Shown here one piece after another: positions 54,386-62,022 of a stretch of DNA of 64,000 nt (the stretch's first letter is position 1; the number at the start of each line of letters is the position of its first letter). The notes beneath the pieces were generated by a model. It had not been told where the DNA came from, searched no databases, and worked only from the letters and a program-made list of their open reading frames with translations. The stretch lies in the NCBI GenBank assembly GCA_030429345.1, contig JAUIFJ010000018.1, forward strand, positions 23,286 through 87,285. The letters run 5' to 3'. Source of the DNA: a bacterium (GTDB lineage Bacteria > CAIWAD01). The translations under genes and the position numbers were made by a program.

Positions 54386-55624
54386 CTAGAAGCAGTAGCC
54401 GTCCGGGATGCGCGTCCCCTTCGAGAGCACGATGATGCCGTCCTTCACCTCCAGCAGGTCATTGGTGAAGTTTTCGTGTCCTTCGCGGTTCTCCAGGCGC
54501 ACACGGCTGCCGACGATCACATCGCGATCGAGAATCGCCTGGCGGATCACGGTTTCGTGCCCGATCGTGCAGCCGCCGTCCGGCGCTTCCCGGTCGCGAT
54601 AGCTGTCCGCTCCCATCAGCACCGCGCGCTCCAGGTCGACCTTGCGGCCGAGCACGCTGCGAATGCCGATCACGCTGTCGCGAATGCGGCCGCTGTCCAG
54701 GTAGCAGCCGTCGCAGACCAGGCTGTCGATCACCTCCATGCTGCCGACATGGGTCGGGGGCAGGAAGCGGGCGTGGGTGTAGATCGGCTTGTCCGCGTTG
54801 TAGAGCGACACATCGGTATTCGGCTTGGTCAGCAGCAGATTGGCCTCGAAGAAGGAGCGGATCGTCCCGATGTCCTCCCAGTAGCCCTCGTGCACGAAAG
54901 CGCGGGTCGTGAGACGCTTCATGGCGTCGGGAATGATCTCGCGGCCGAAGTCGGTGAAGTCCGGGTTCTCGTCCATCAGCTTGACCAGCGTGTCCGTATT
55001 GAAGACGTAGATGCCCATGCTGGCCATGAAGCGGCCATCGGGCTGGGCCAGGGAATCCAGCACCGCGTCTTCCTTGGGCTTCTCGACGAACTCGGAAATC
55101 GTGTGCTTTTCGCCGGTGCGCAGCAGGCCCAGCTCGGGAGCCGTCTGGCGGTCGACCAGGGTCGAGGCCACCGTGATGCAGCGCTCCTCGTCGGCCATGT
55201 GGGTTTCCATCAGGTCGCGCAGGTCCATGGTGTAGAGCTGGTCGCCCGAAAGAATGAGCACATGATCGGGCTTGTAGTTGCGCACGTGCTGCATGACCTG
55301 ACGTACGGCATCGGCCGTGCCCTGGAACCAGTTCATGTTCTCCGGGGTCTGCTCGGCGGCGAAGATCTCGACGAAGCTCTTGCGGAAATCCTTGATGAAG
55401 TAGCTGCTGTTGACATGGCGGTTCAACGAGAAGCTGTTGAACTGCGTCAACACGAAGACCTTGGTCAGGCCCGCATGGATGCAATTGGAGATGGGAATGT
55501 CGACCAGGCGGTACTTGCCGCCGAAGGGCACGGCGGGCTTGCTGCGCAGCTTGGTCAGCGGCATCAGGCGAGTGCCGCGGCCTCCTCCCAGAATGATCGT
55601 GACGACACGGTCCATGCTGTCCAT
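54386..55624 (-). CDS. glgC: Glucose-1-phosphate adenylyltransferase
   Basis: A 412-residue ADP-glucose pyrophosphorylase for glycogen synthesis. The nucleotidyltransferase motif is IILGGGRGTRLMPLT with RSKPAVPFGGKYRLVDIPISN directly behind; further family segments are FKGTADAV-like (NWFQGTADAVRQ), VLILSGDQLYTMD, FVEKP and VHEGYWEDIGTIRSFFEANL. A left-handed beta-helix follows in the last 110 residues (VCDGCYLDSGRIRDSVIGIRS, VLMGADSY). The start at 55624 has GGGAG six bases upstream. It is a single gene here, with no glgA, glgB or glgP next to it. Confidence 0.95.
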   Translation of the reverse strand: MDSMDRVVTIILGGGRGTRLMPLTKLRSKPAVPFGGKYRLVDIPISNCIHAGLTKVFVLTQFNSFSLNRHVNSSYFIKDFRKSFVEIFAAEQTPENMNWFQGTADAVRQVMQHVRNYKPDHVLILSGDQLYTMDLRDLMETHMADEERCITVASTLVDRQTAPELGLLRTGEKHTISEFVEKPKEDAVLDSLAQPDGRFMASMGIYVFNTDTLVKLMDENPDFTDFGREIIPDAMKRLTTRAFVHEGYWEDIGTIRSFFEANLLLTKPNTDVSLYNADKPIYTHARFLPPTHVGSMEVIDSLVCDGCYLDSGRIRDSVIGIRSVLGRKVDLERAVLMGADSYRDREAPDGGCTIGHETVIRQAILDRDVIVGSRVRLENREGHENFTNDLLEVKDGIIVLSKGTRIPDGYCF

Positions 55625-55756
55625 CAGGGGCTCCCTTCGGCTTCGACTCTCAGGTGGAGAGGCAATCTATCAATCACCGCGGATCTTTCATTCAGAAGAT
55701 TGTCAAGGCCCTCCACACTCCGCGATGACCTTCGTCGCCTGTTCCTCCACGCGGCA

Positions 55757-55860
55757 TGACCACCAGCCTGTCATTCACGCGGCATGACCACCACCCATGT
55801 CCTCCCGTGGCTTGACCCCACCCATGTCCTCCCGTGGCTTGACCACGGGAGGACACAAGA
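55757..55860. repeat. Tandem CCCGTGGCTTGACC repeats
   Basis: CACCCATGTCCTCCCGTGGC plus TTGACC occurs twice in tandem (from about 55793 and 55820). The second copy is completed to the palindrome CCCGTGGCTTGACCACGGG. A shorter variant with GCGGCATGACCACCA precedes it. It belongs to the same dispersed family as at 25700-25850 and 50960-51000. Confidence 0.7.
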
Positions 55861-55871
55861 CGCTTGAGGGC

Positions 55872-56960
55872 CTACTCTTCCCCGTCCTCGACGAATCCCG
55901 GCCAGCGACCCATGTAGCCGATGAACTTGTCCGACAGGCCTTCCCGGCGAAGCACTTCCCGTGATACGGGAAGATCGCGGATCACGAAGTCCGTGTTCTC
56001 TTCGACCTGCCTGGGAAAGTCGTGATGCAGGATGCCCGCCCGCCCCAGCAGGACGAAGTCGACGCCGGCCTCCAGCACCTGTCGCACATGCTCCGCCGAA
56101 TGGATCTTGCCGGCGACCGCCAGCCGGACCTTGTCGCGGGGCAGCCCGGCGTACCAGTCCAGCAGCCGCTTCTCCTTGCGCTCTTCGTCTTCCGGGAACT
56201 TGAAACTGTCCCACAGGGACATGTCCAGGAAATCGATCCGCTCCTCGGCCAGCAGGCGGCGGGCCAGGTCCAGCATCTCCCCGAAAACCAGGCCCAGGCC
56301 TTCCGGAGAAAGTCTCACGCCCAGGCAGAAGCCCCTGCCGCAGCGCTCGCGGATGCCGGCGATGATCTCGTGCAGCAGCCGTTCGCGGTTTTCAGGACTG
56401 CCGCCGTATGCGTCCTCGCGGCGGTTGTACTCGGGACTGAGGAACTGGCAAAGCAGGTAGCCGTGGGCTCCATGCAGCTCGACGCCGTCCCAGCCCGCCT
56501 CTTCGCAACGCTCGGCGGCACGGATGAAGGCCTCGCGCAGCATGTGGATCTCTTCCAGCTCCAGGGCGCGGGCGCCGGTCACATCGTGCGCCGAGGGCGC
56601 GACGGGCGCTTGCCCGCCGATCAGCTCCGAAGGCGCGCGGCAGCCGCCGTGGTGGATCTGGACGATGGCCAGGCTGCCCTGGGCGCGAATGCCCTCGGCC
56701 AGGCGCTTCATGCCGGGCAAGAGGGTATCGTCGTGCACGCCGAGCTGGCCGGCCCAGGACCTGCCGCCGGGATGCACGCTTGCGGCGCAGCTCATCGTCA
56801 GGCCGAAGCCGCCTTCGGCCCGTTTGACCAGCCAGGCGTACTCCTCGTCGGAAAGGGTGCCGTCGTCGTGGCTCTGGCGATTGGTCAGGGGCGCCAGGCC
56901 AAAGCGGTTGGCCATGCCGGGACCGCGCTGGAAGGAAAGGGAATCGTGGGGTGTGGGCAC
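55872..56960 (-). CDS. NADH:flavin oxidoreductase, Old Yellow Enzyme family
   Basis: A 362-residue FMN-dependent TIM-barrel oxidoreductase. Visible are RFGLAPLTNRQSHDDG at the N-terminus, the substrate His pair in ELHGAHGYLLCQFLSPEYN, YNRREDAYGGSPENRERLLHEI (classic OYE signature), LGVRLSPEGL, and the FMN-phosphate region LAVAGKIHSAEHVRQVLEAGVDFVLLGRAGI. There is no additional C-terminal iron-sulfur or FAD domain, so it is not a 2,4-dienoyl-CoA reductase. The substrate is unknown; such enzymes reduce activated alkenes. The start is GTG at 56960, with AAGGAG six bases upstream. Confidence 0.9.
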   Translation of the reverse strand: MPTPHDSLSFQRGPGMANRFGLAPLTNRQSHDDGTLSDEEYAWLVKRAEGGFGLTMSCAASVHPGGRSWAGQLGVHDDTLLPGMKRLAEGIRAQGSLAIVQIHHGGCRAPSELIGGQAPVAPSAHDVTGARALELEEIHMLREAFIRAAERCEEAGWDGVELHGAHGYLLCQFLSPEYNRREDAYGGSPENRERLLHEIIAGIRERCGRGFCLGVRLSPEGLGLVFGEMLDLARRLLAEERIDFLDMSLWDSFKFPEDEERKEKRLLDWYAGLPRDKVRLAVAGKIHSAEHVRQVLEAGVDFVLLGRAGILHHDFPRQVEENTDFVIRDLPVSREVLRREGLSDKFIGYMGRWPGFVEDGEE

Positions 56961-57038
56961 GAAGGGCTCCTTGTTCTGTCGAGTGTGGCTCGAAGGTGCT
57001 CAATTCGCGTGAAAAGGGGAAGGTCCCGCGGCCCGCGA

Positions 57039-57473
57039 TCAGTCCCCGTCTTCCGCTGCGCCGAGCAGGCCGATCCGCAGCAGCATCCAGGTGGCGACGG
57101 CCGACAGCAGGCAAAGAGCGATCACGATGCCCGCCAGGCTTGGCAGGTTCTGCGGAAGGGGTTCCCGCGCTCTTCCCGCCAAGGCGACCCCCAGGGGCAC
57201 CAGCAGCCCCGGCAAGGCGGCGCGGAAGAGCAGATACCGCGGCGGCCGCGGTCCTGGATTCTTCGGCCATGTGTGACGCGGATTCCAGAGGGCGAAGACA
57301 AGGCCCAGGCCGAAACCCGGCAGGGCCGGCGTGATCAGCGGGTCCAGCTGCCCAGCGAGGGACAGGGCGAAAAAGGTCTCCGCCAGCAGCTCCGCCAACA
57401 GCGCCGCGCCGTCCCAGACGGCGGCCCAGCAGACGGCGATCAGCAGTGTATCACGCAGGATTCCCCGGGGCAT
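57039..57473 (-). CDS. Hypothetical membrane protein
   Basis: A 144-residue protein with about four hydrophobic segments: TLLIAVCWAAVWDGAALLAEL, PGFGLGLVFALWN, YLLFRAALPGLLVPLGVALAG and GIVIALCLLSAVATWMLLRIG. A short polar loop with WNPRHTWPKNPGPRPPR lies in the middle. AAGGAG precedes the ATG at the right distance. No family was recognised. It lies 106 bp from the next minus-strand membrane protein gene and may share its transcript. Confidence 0.6.
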   Translation of the reverse strand: MPRGILRDTLLIAVCWAAVWDGAALLAELLAETFFALSLAGQLDPLITPALPGFGLGLVFALWNPRHTWPKNPGPRPPRYLLFRAALPGLLVPLGVALAGRAREPLPQNLPSLAGIVIALCLLSAVATWMLLRIGLLGAAEDGD

Positions 57474-57579
57474 GGTCTGGTCTCCTTACGCATCCGAGTC
57501 GAAACAGGGCCTTCGGCAGGAAAGGCAGCCAGGTCTGTGCGACGCGCCAAAGGTCCGCTCGCTTTGTGCTTCATCCGGG

Positions 57580-57948
57580 CTACCGGCGACGGAGCAGCCA
57601 GCGAAGACGCCCGCCGGAAAGCGCGTAGTGCAAAAGGACCAGGAAGAGGAACAAGCGACTGCGATCCGGCATATCGAGCCCCTGCAGACACAGGGCCGCT
57701 CCGGCGAACACCAGCAGTTCCAGCGCCAGGCGCATTGCTCCGGAGACGGGCACCGGCGCGCGACCGGAACGACTTGGGTCGCCGGGAACATTGAAGAGGC
57801 CCCAGGCAAGGGCCACAGCCAGCGGCAGGGAAAGGGCCGCCAATCCGCGAAGAAGGGCTGGCTCGACCAGGTGCCAGCCCCAGGCCAGGTAGCTGGCAAG
57901 GGCCGCCAGTTCCAGCAGGAAACGGAGGGCGTGATTCAATGCGCGCAT
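57580..57948 (-). CDS. YrdB-family (DUF2568-like) membrane protein
   Basis: A 122-residue membrane protein starting MRALNHALRFLLELAALASY. It has the typical N-terminal helix with ELAAL, then LAWGLFNVPGDPSRSGRAPVP and LALELLVFAGAALCL, which together recall the DUF2568/YrdB family (WG-F-P-DP pattern). Four helices are predicted. Function unknown in all members. The start at 57948 was chosen because the upstream extension is not hydrophobic and lacks family similarity; the ribosome site is weak. Confidence 0.68.
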   Translation of the reverse strand: MRALNHALRFLLELAALASYLAWGWHLVEPALLRGLAALSLPLAVALAWGLFNVPGDPSRSGRAPVPVSGAMRLALELLVFAGAALCLQGLDMPDRSRLFLFLVLLHYALSGGRLRWLLRRR

Positions 57949-58114
57949 GAAAGGGATTCCGGACCGGAAGGGCACGACTCGACACGAGCAAGGTTCCTGC
58001 TCTCGCGGGCACTCGCCGCTCGCACCGGAAGGCGAAGAAAAGCACCTGCTGGCTGCTTGTATACGAGCGTGTTCCTGGGAATTCCGTGCTACTCGAGCGC
58101 CGTGCAAGCCTTGC

Positions 58115-58255
58115 CTATTCGGGCCGATCCTCGGGGGACGCAGCCAGCCGGGCCTTCAGTGCTTCGACTTCACTCTTCAGTTCCCGCGCCTCCTTCTTTG
58201 CTGCACCCGCGGTAATGAAGGCGAAAAAGGCGGCCATCAATGCAATGACGTCCAT
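58115..58255 (-). CDS. 46-residue membrane-anchored coiled-coil micropeptide
   Basis: On the minus strand an ATG at 58255 opens a 46-codon frame ending at 58115. It has an N-terminal hydrophobic helix (VIALMAAFFAFITAGA) and then a heptad-like charged helix (KKEARELKSEVEALKARLAA). A GGAAAGGAAA sequence lies just upstream. The amphipathic pattern and the good ribosome site argue for a real small protein, perhaps a membrane-anchored oligomerising peptide. No homologue was recognised, and the short length keeps confidence moderate. Confidence 0.5.
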   Translation of the reverse strand: MDVIALMAAFFAFITAGAAKKEARELKSEVEALKARLAASPEDRPE

Positions 58256-58354
58256 AGGGGATTTCCTTTCCAGATGTTGCCCGAATGTACGGCGCCCACC
58301 GCGATCCGCAAAAGCGCCGCGAAAGGGCCTCGCGGCGATGGCCGTCGCGAGGCA

Positions 58355-58750
58355 CTAGAGCCACTTGTCGACGGGCGCCGTCTGCTCCCCGCCGGCACCC
58401 CCCGTGTTGACGACTCCCTGCGGTTCCACCAGCAGCACCTTGCACTCGGCCCGGGCCACCGGACGGTGTTCCACGCCCTTGGGCACAACGAAGAGTTCTC
58501 CCGCCGCCAGCTCCACATGGCTGCCGCGCAGCTCGATGCGCAGGCTACCCTCCAGCACCAGGAAAGCCTCGTCCGTGTCTTCGTGCCGGTGCCAGGTGAA
58601 CTCGCCCTGCAGGCGGGCGATCTTGAAGCAGACATCGTTCATTTGTGCGACAACCCGTGGCGACCAGGTCTCACGGAGCCGCTCGAAGGCCTGCAGCAGG
58701 TGGATGGGTGTGTCAGGCATGCGCTTGTGCTCGCTTTGATTGTGGATCAC
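58355..58750 (-). CDS. Cupin-domain protein
   Basis: A 131-residue single-domain cupin. Metal-binding motif 1 is FTWHRHEDTDEAFLVLEGSL (two His and a Glu), and motif 2 is GELFVVPKGVEHRPVA. The fold is complete in about 110 residues. Small cupins of this type are often isomerases, dioxygenases or sugar-binding regulators; nothing here fixes the reaction. The start may be the GTG at 58750 or the ATG at 58720 (MPDTPIHLL); neither has a strong ribosome site. Confidence 0.82.
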   Translation of the reverse strand: MIHNQSEHKRMPDTPIHLLQAFERLRETWSPRVVAQMNDVCFKIARLQGEFTWHRHEDTDEAFLVLEGSLRIELRGSHVELAAGELFVVPKGVEHRPVARAECKVLLVEPQGVVNTGGAGGEQTAPVDKWL

Positions 58751-59056
58751 GGACGGGAAAGCGCAGGGTCACGATCGCGATCCCGCACTCTGTGCTCCAG
58801 TGTTTCACGATGCGGATAGCATGGATGGGTGCACGGGAAACGAAGCGATATGCGGCCCGGTCGACTCACGGGCCTCCGGTTCGGCCATGGCGACAAAGGT
58901 GGAACGTGACGCGAAGAAGGCCGCTCCCTGTCATCGTAGCGGATCACTCTCGTAGGACAGCGCCTGCTCCTTGTACTCTACGCCAGGAAAGGGAGTGGCC
59001 GCTTGTGCAGGATCTAGACGGAAAAGGAGAGGGCATTGGCCGCACCGGGAGCGTGA
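58751..59056. other. Gene-poor spacer
   Basis: About 306 bp between the cupin gene and a small membrane protein gene. No frame with a ribosome site, no repeat family and no strong hairpin was noticed. CGATCGCGATCC near 58773-58785 is a short palindrome only. Confidence 0.4.
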
Positions 59057-59242
59057 TCACTGCTCCTTCTCTTCCTGGTCCTCCCTGAAACGATCGAAAG
59101 CATCCGGGAAGAAATACCCCCATGCCGCTCCGAGAGCCAAACCGAGCGCGAGCTGATCCACGGCGACTCCGATGCAAATCCCCAAGCAGATTCCCAGCCC
59201 GACCGCTCTTTGCCTGCGCTCCTGAAGGGAGGATTTCTTCAC
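59057..59242 (-). CDS. Small glycine-rich membrane protein
   Basis: A 61-residue protein with a Gly-rich hydrophobic middle: AVGLGICLGICIGVAVDQLA and LGLALGAAWGYFFP. It ends with an acidic-basic tail (FDRFREDQEEKEQ). The GxxxG spacing resembles glycine-zipper membrane proteins. The start codon is GTG at 59242 with AGAGG upstream. No function is known. Encoded alone on the minus strand. Confidence 0.5.
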   Translation of the reverse strand: MKKSSLQERRQRAVGLGICLGICIGVAVDQLALGLALGAAWGYFFPDAFDRFREDQEEKEQ

Positions 59243-59396
59243 TCTGCACCTCTGTCCTGTGTGTGCACTTCATCGATTGCCTGTACACGACCTTCGCTTG
59301 TGTACAGGTCTTCGGAGCCTGCTGGCGTCGGCGTTCCAGGAAGGAAAGCACTTGACAAGGAGAGTACGAAAAGATGGATTCGCGTGGAAACGAAAA

Positions 59397-59419
59397 GGGG
59401 CGGGAAGACCTCCCGCCCC
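59397..59419 (-). terminator. Rho-independent terminator of the SpoIIAA-like gene
   Basis: On the minus strand, GGGGCGGGA-GGTCT-TCCCGCCCC is followed by TTTTCG. The hairpin is 9 bp past the stop codon. Confidence 0.82.
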
Positions 59420-59428
59420 GGTGGGGTG

Positions 59429-59815
59429 CTAGCTTTCAAGACCGAGCCAGGCGACCGCTTCGGCCTCCGTCTCGAAGGTCTTCACTTCTCCGGCGACGAA
59501 CCAGCCGCCGACCTTGCCCAGCAGCTTCTGCCAGCTTTTCTCGCCGACGACGGCGATGCGGGCGAAGCTGTTGTTGTGCTTGAGGCCCAGCTTCAGGTCA
59601 TCCCAGGCGGCGCGGGCCTCCCAGCCTTTCAGTTCGCGCACATCGATGAGCGCGTCGATCGAGGGCTGGCGGATGCCGTAGAGCGCGGACTCCAGCATGG
59701 GATTAATGATCTCGTAGTCCTCGTGTTCCAGTGTGCCGCGGGCGGTCAGGTACAGGTAATAGCGTCTGCCAACGCGTTCGATGCCTACGGTCACACCGTG
59801 GCGATGCGAAGTCAT
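59429..59815 (-). CDS. SpoIIAA-like/STAS-fold protein
   Basis: A 128-residue protein similar to the SpoIIAA-like (CRAL-TRIO/STAS fold, PF11964) family: YYLYLTARGTLEHEDYE at the N-terminus, IDALIDVRELKGWEARAAWDDL in the middle and FARIAVVGEKSWQKLLGKVG before FETEAEAVAWL at the C-terminus. Such proteins may bind lipids or hydrophobic ligands; no enzymatic site is known. The start at 59815 is decided by a perfect AAAGGAGG site six bases upstream. It has its own terminator, so it is probably monocistronic. Confidence 0.82.
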   Translation of the reverse strand: MTSHRHGVTVGIERVGRRYYLYLTARGTLEHEDYEIINPMLESALYGIRQPSIDALIDVRELKGWEARAAWDDLKLGLKHNNSFARIAVVGEKSWQKLLGKVGGWFVAGEVKTFETEAEAVAWLGLES

Positions 59816-60125
59816 TTGTCCTCCTTTAGAGTAATTATGGCCACTTCTGTATAGGCTTAGCGGAGTCGGGGCCGAAATGTTCCCGTGGGCTTCGACCAGG
59901 CGGGCAGGAGTAAGCATCACACATCGTGTCCAAGGACCCTGTTGATTCCGAGACCTGTGTACCAGGAATCCCTTTGCTCCCATGGGAAGGAATGAATCCG
60001 GGCAGGTGTTCCCCGAGGGGTCCGTATCACGCCGGAGCCGACGAAAGCGGAGCCGGAGCCCTCAATGTAAAGCCCAGCCCTGCGCAAGGGCGGAATGTCG
60101 GCAAGGCCGTTCCGCTCCGGTACTT
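59816..60125. other. Gene-poor spacer
   Basis: About 310 bp without a credible coding frame. It probably holds the promoter of the SpoIIAA-like gene (AT-rich segment TAGAGTAATTATGG just upstream of it), and otherwise only short GC-rich palindromes (GCCGGAGCCGACG near 60030). Confidence 0.35.
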
Positions 60126-60344
60126 CTAGAGTGGCCAGGCGCGTTCGCGAATTGTCACACCATCCACATTTCCGGCGAGCAGCGCCGCTCCTGCGAAGCC
60201 ATTGGCCAGGCTCCGCGCCAGGTAGTCGTCAACCCGTGTGACAAGCGCATCCGGCCGCGAGCTCGAGTCGGTCGCGAAACCGTGCGCGACAAGGACGATG
60301 ATCGAAAGGATCGCCAGTGCTCGGACCATCGTTCTGAATATCAT
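60126..60344 (-). pseudogene. Truncated beta-lactamase-like serine hydrolase (N-terminal part)
   Basis: A 72-codon frame starting MIFRTMVRALAILSIIVLVA has a signal peptide and continues as VTRVDDYLARSLANGFAGAALLAG, the typical N-terminal entry of class C beta-lactamase/serine hydrolase-fold proteins (before the DGKVVLxxGYG strand). After this point the similarity ends and a stop follows (RERAWPL). The SxxK catalytic domain is absent, and no continuation was found in the downstream spacer. It is probably a decayed gene; a short secreted peptide cannot be excluded. Confidence 0.5.
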
Positions 60345-60425
60345 TGCCTTCTCCACGATCATGGGGACCTGCTCAGGATGGCATGCGCGCATCCAGGATG
60401 TGCAACCGGTTTCCCAGGCCTCGCG

Positions 60426-60863
60426 CTAGCGGGTGTCTGGTGCCATTGCTGGGTGGCGGTCGAATGCCGACGATGCCGTGTCGGACGGGCGACGAAGCAT
60501 CCAGAAGCCGATGGCGGCCAGTGCCAGTTCGATGAGGGTTGCCGCGAGGATCCCTGTTGCGGGCACACCATCCAGGGCCAGGCCAAGGAGGCGTGCGAGC
60601 CCGAAGGTGCCGTATACGAGAACCGCAAGCCTTTTCGCGGACACTCTCAGACCCGGGCGAAAGACTCCGAGCAGGATCAGCACCGCGCAGCCGACGAGAA
60701 GTCCTCCGGGGGCGCGGATTTCCGAGAGGAGACTGGGCTCATTGCCGAGGACGATCCCGTTTCCGGCGTGCAGGGCCTGGGGCGCCAGCAGAATAGTGCC
60801 GCCGACCGCCAGCAGCAGCAGGCCCGCAAGCAGGAGATAGGCGGATGTCAGACGGTGTTTCAT
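60426..60863 (-). CDS. DUF4345-like membrane protein
   Basis: A 145-residue protein with four hydrophobic helices: AYLLLAGLLLLAVGGTILLAP, GGLLVGCAVLILLGVF, LAVLVYGTFGLARLLGLALDG and ILAATLIELALAAIGFWML. The pattern PxALHAGNGI, EIRAPGG and RL-GL-LDG-P fits DUF4345-type proteins, whose role is unknown. The ATG overlaps the stop of the upstream NmrA-like gene (ATGA), so the two form an operon. The GNEPSLLSEIRAPGG stretch is the most conserved part. Confidence 0.75.
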   Translation of the reverse strand: MKHRLTSAYLLLAGLLLLAVGGTILLAPQALHAGNGIVLGNEPSLLSEIRAPGGLLVGCAVLILLGVFRPGLRVSAKRLAVLVYGTFGLARLLGLALDGVPATGILAATLIELALAAIGFWMLRRPSDTASSAFDRHPAMAPDTR

Positions 60864-61717
60864 CCTGCGTTCCTCCAGGTTTCAGTGCCTGCGACTTCGC
60901 GGGCGTAGTCCGCAAAGTCCCTGGGAGCACGCCCCAGCGCGCGCTGTATCCCATCGGCGAGGTGGGCATTGCGGCCGTCGAGCACGGTCGAGAACAGGTA
61001 GCCCAGCATCCAGACAACATCCTTCGGCGCCCCTGCAGCGCGGGCTTCCTGGACAAAGAGGTCATGGGGCACCTGGACGAACTGGATCGTGCGTCCAGTG
61101 GCCTTGGACAGCTCGTCGGCGACCTCGGCAAAGGTCATCGGGCGCGGCCCGGTCACTTCGTATACTTCGCCCGCGTGTCCCGGCTCGCTAAAGGCGGCGA
61201 TCGCGACCTCGGCGATGTCGTCTACATCGACAAAGGGCTCGGGGGTCTCGCCCGCGGGCAAGGTGATCTGTCCGGCATGGACCATGTCCACGAAGGCGCT
61301 TTCAGAGAAATTCTGGAAGAACCAGCTCGCCCGGATGATGGTCCACTCGAGCCCGCTTTCCTGCACGATGCCCTCGCAGGCCTGCGCCTCGCTTTCTCCA
61401 CGACCCGAGAGCAGCACCAGGCGCTGTACACCCTTCTGCCTGGCCCGCTCGACAAAGGCCTGTATGGCATCGGTCGCGCCGGGGATCGCCAGGTCGGGCG
61501 CGTAGGTGATGTATACGGCTTCCACATCGTGGAGGCAGGCATCCCAGCTGGCGTCCTTGTTCCAGTCGAAGGGCGGCGAGGCGCTGCGCGAGCCGACTCG
61601 GATCGGGATCCCCTTGGCTTTCAGCCCAGCGGCAACGCGTCGGCCGGTCTTGCCCGTTCCGCCCAGTACAAGTACGCGTCCCTTGTCGCTTGCCGCGGAT
61701 TTCTCTGTGTTCCTCAT
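60860..61717 (-). CDS. NmrA-like NAD(P)-binding protein (atypical SDR)
   Basis: A 285-residue protein with a Rossmann start VLVLGGTGKTGRRVAAGLKAKG and RVGSRSASPPFDW, then a NmrA/ergot alkaloid AgnL-type continuation: AVYITYAPDLAIPGATDAI, VQRLVLLSGRGESEAQ, GLEWTIIRASWFFQNFSE, EPFVDVDDIAEVAIAAF and EVYEVTGPRPMTFAEVA. This family includes NAD(P)H:quinone-type reductases and redox sensors without the YxxxK triad. Likely cytoplasmic. GGGAG precedes the ATG, and a TATACT box lies about 33-38 bp upstream. Confidence 0.88.
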   Translation of the reverse strand: MRNTEKSAASDKGRVLVLGGTGKTGRRVAAGLKAKGIPIRVGSRSASPPFDWNKDASWDACLHDVEAVYITYAPDLAIPGATDAIQAFVERARQKGVQRLVLLSGRGESEAQACEGIVQESGLEWTIIRASWFFQNFSESAFVDMVHAGQITLPAGETPEPFVDVDDIAEVAIAAFSEPGHAGEVYEVTGPRPMTFAEVADELSKATGRTIQFVQVPHDLFVQEARAAGAPKDVVWMLGYLFSTVLDGRNAHLADGIQRALGRAPRDFADYAREVAGTETWRNAG

Positions 61718-61749
61718 ATGCTTGCTCCCATCTATTGATTGCGAACAAG

Positions 61750-61756
61750 CAAAGTA
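61750..61756 (-). promoter_or_regulatory. Possible -10 box of the NmrA-like operon
   Basis: TATACTTTGC on the minus strand reads as a near-consensus -10 box. No good -35 box is seen at 16-18 bp. The following TTGCTTGTTCGCAATCAA has partial dyad symmetry and could be a regulator site. Confidence 0.3.
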
Positions 61757-61875
61757 TACCGCGTACAGCCCCGCGAATCTTTACAGGCTACGCCAGGATT
61801 TTTACCCTGCGCGCCAGTCAGCGGCAGGCGGCGAGTGCCTCTGGGCCAGGAGGCGAAGTGCGCCGGCGCGGGGTG

Positions 61876-62022
61876 TCACGTCATATCGGGGGGCGGGAAG
61901 CCACTGACAGCGCTGAAGCGCGCCTCGACGGTGTAGGCCTCGTAGAGCAGCCGGCGGATGCTCTCGGAATTCGCCGGATTCATGTGATCGATCCGGCCGT
62001 ACTCCAGTTCGTCGCACTTCAT
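61876..62022 (-). CDS. 48-residue protein coupled to CPBP gene
   Basis: The frame starts with an ATG that overlaps the stop of the CPBP protease-like gene (ATGA at 62019-62022). It encodes 48 residues, including ELEYGRIDHMNPANSESIRR and LLYEAYTVEARFSAVSGFPP. No family was recognised; it is neither a membrane protein nor a signal peptide protein. The translational coupling is the main argument. It could also be a truncated remnant of a longer gene. Confidence 0.4.
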   Translation of the reverse strand: MKCDELEYGRIDHMNPANSESIRRLLYEAYTVEARFSAVSGFPPPDMT

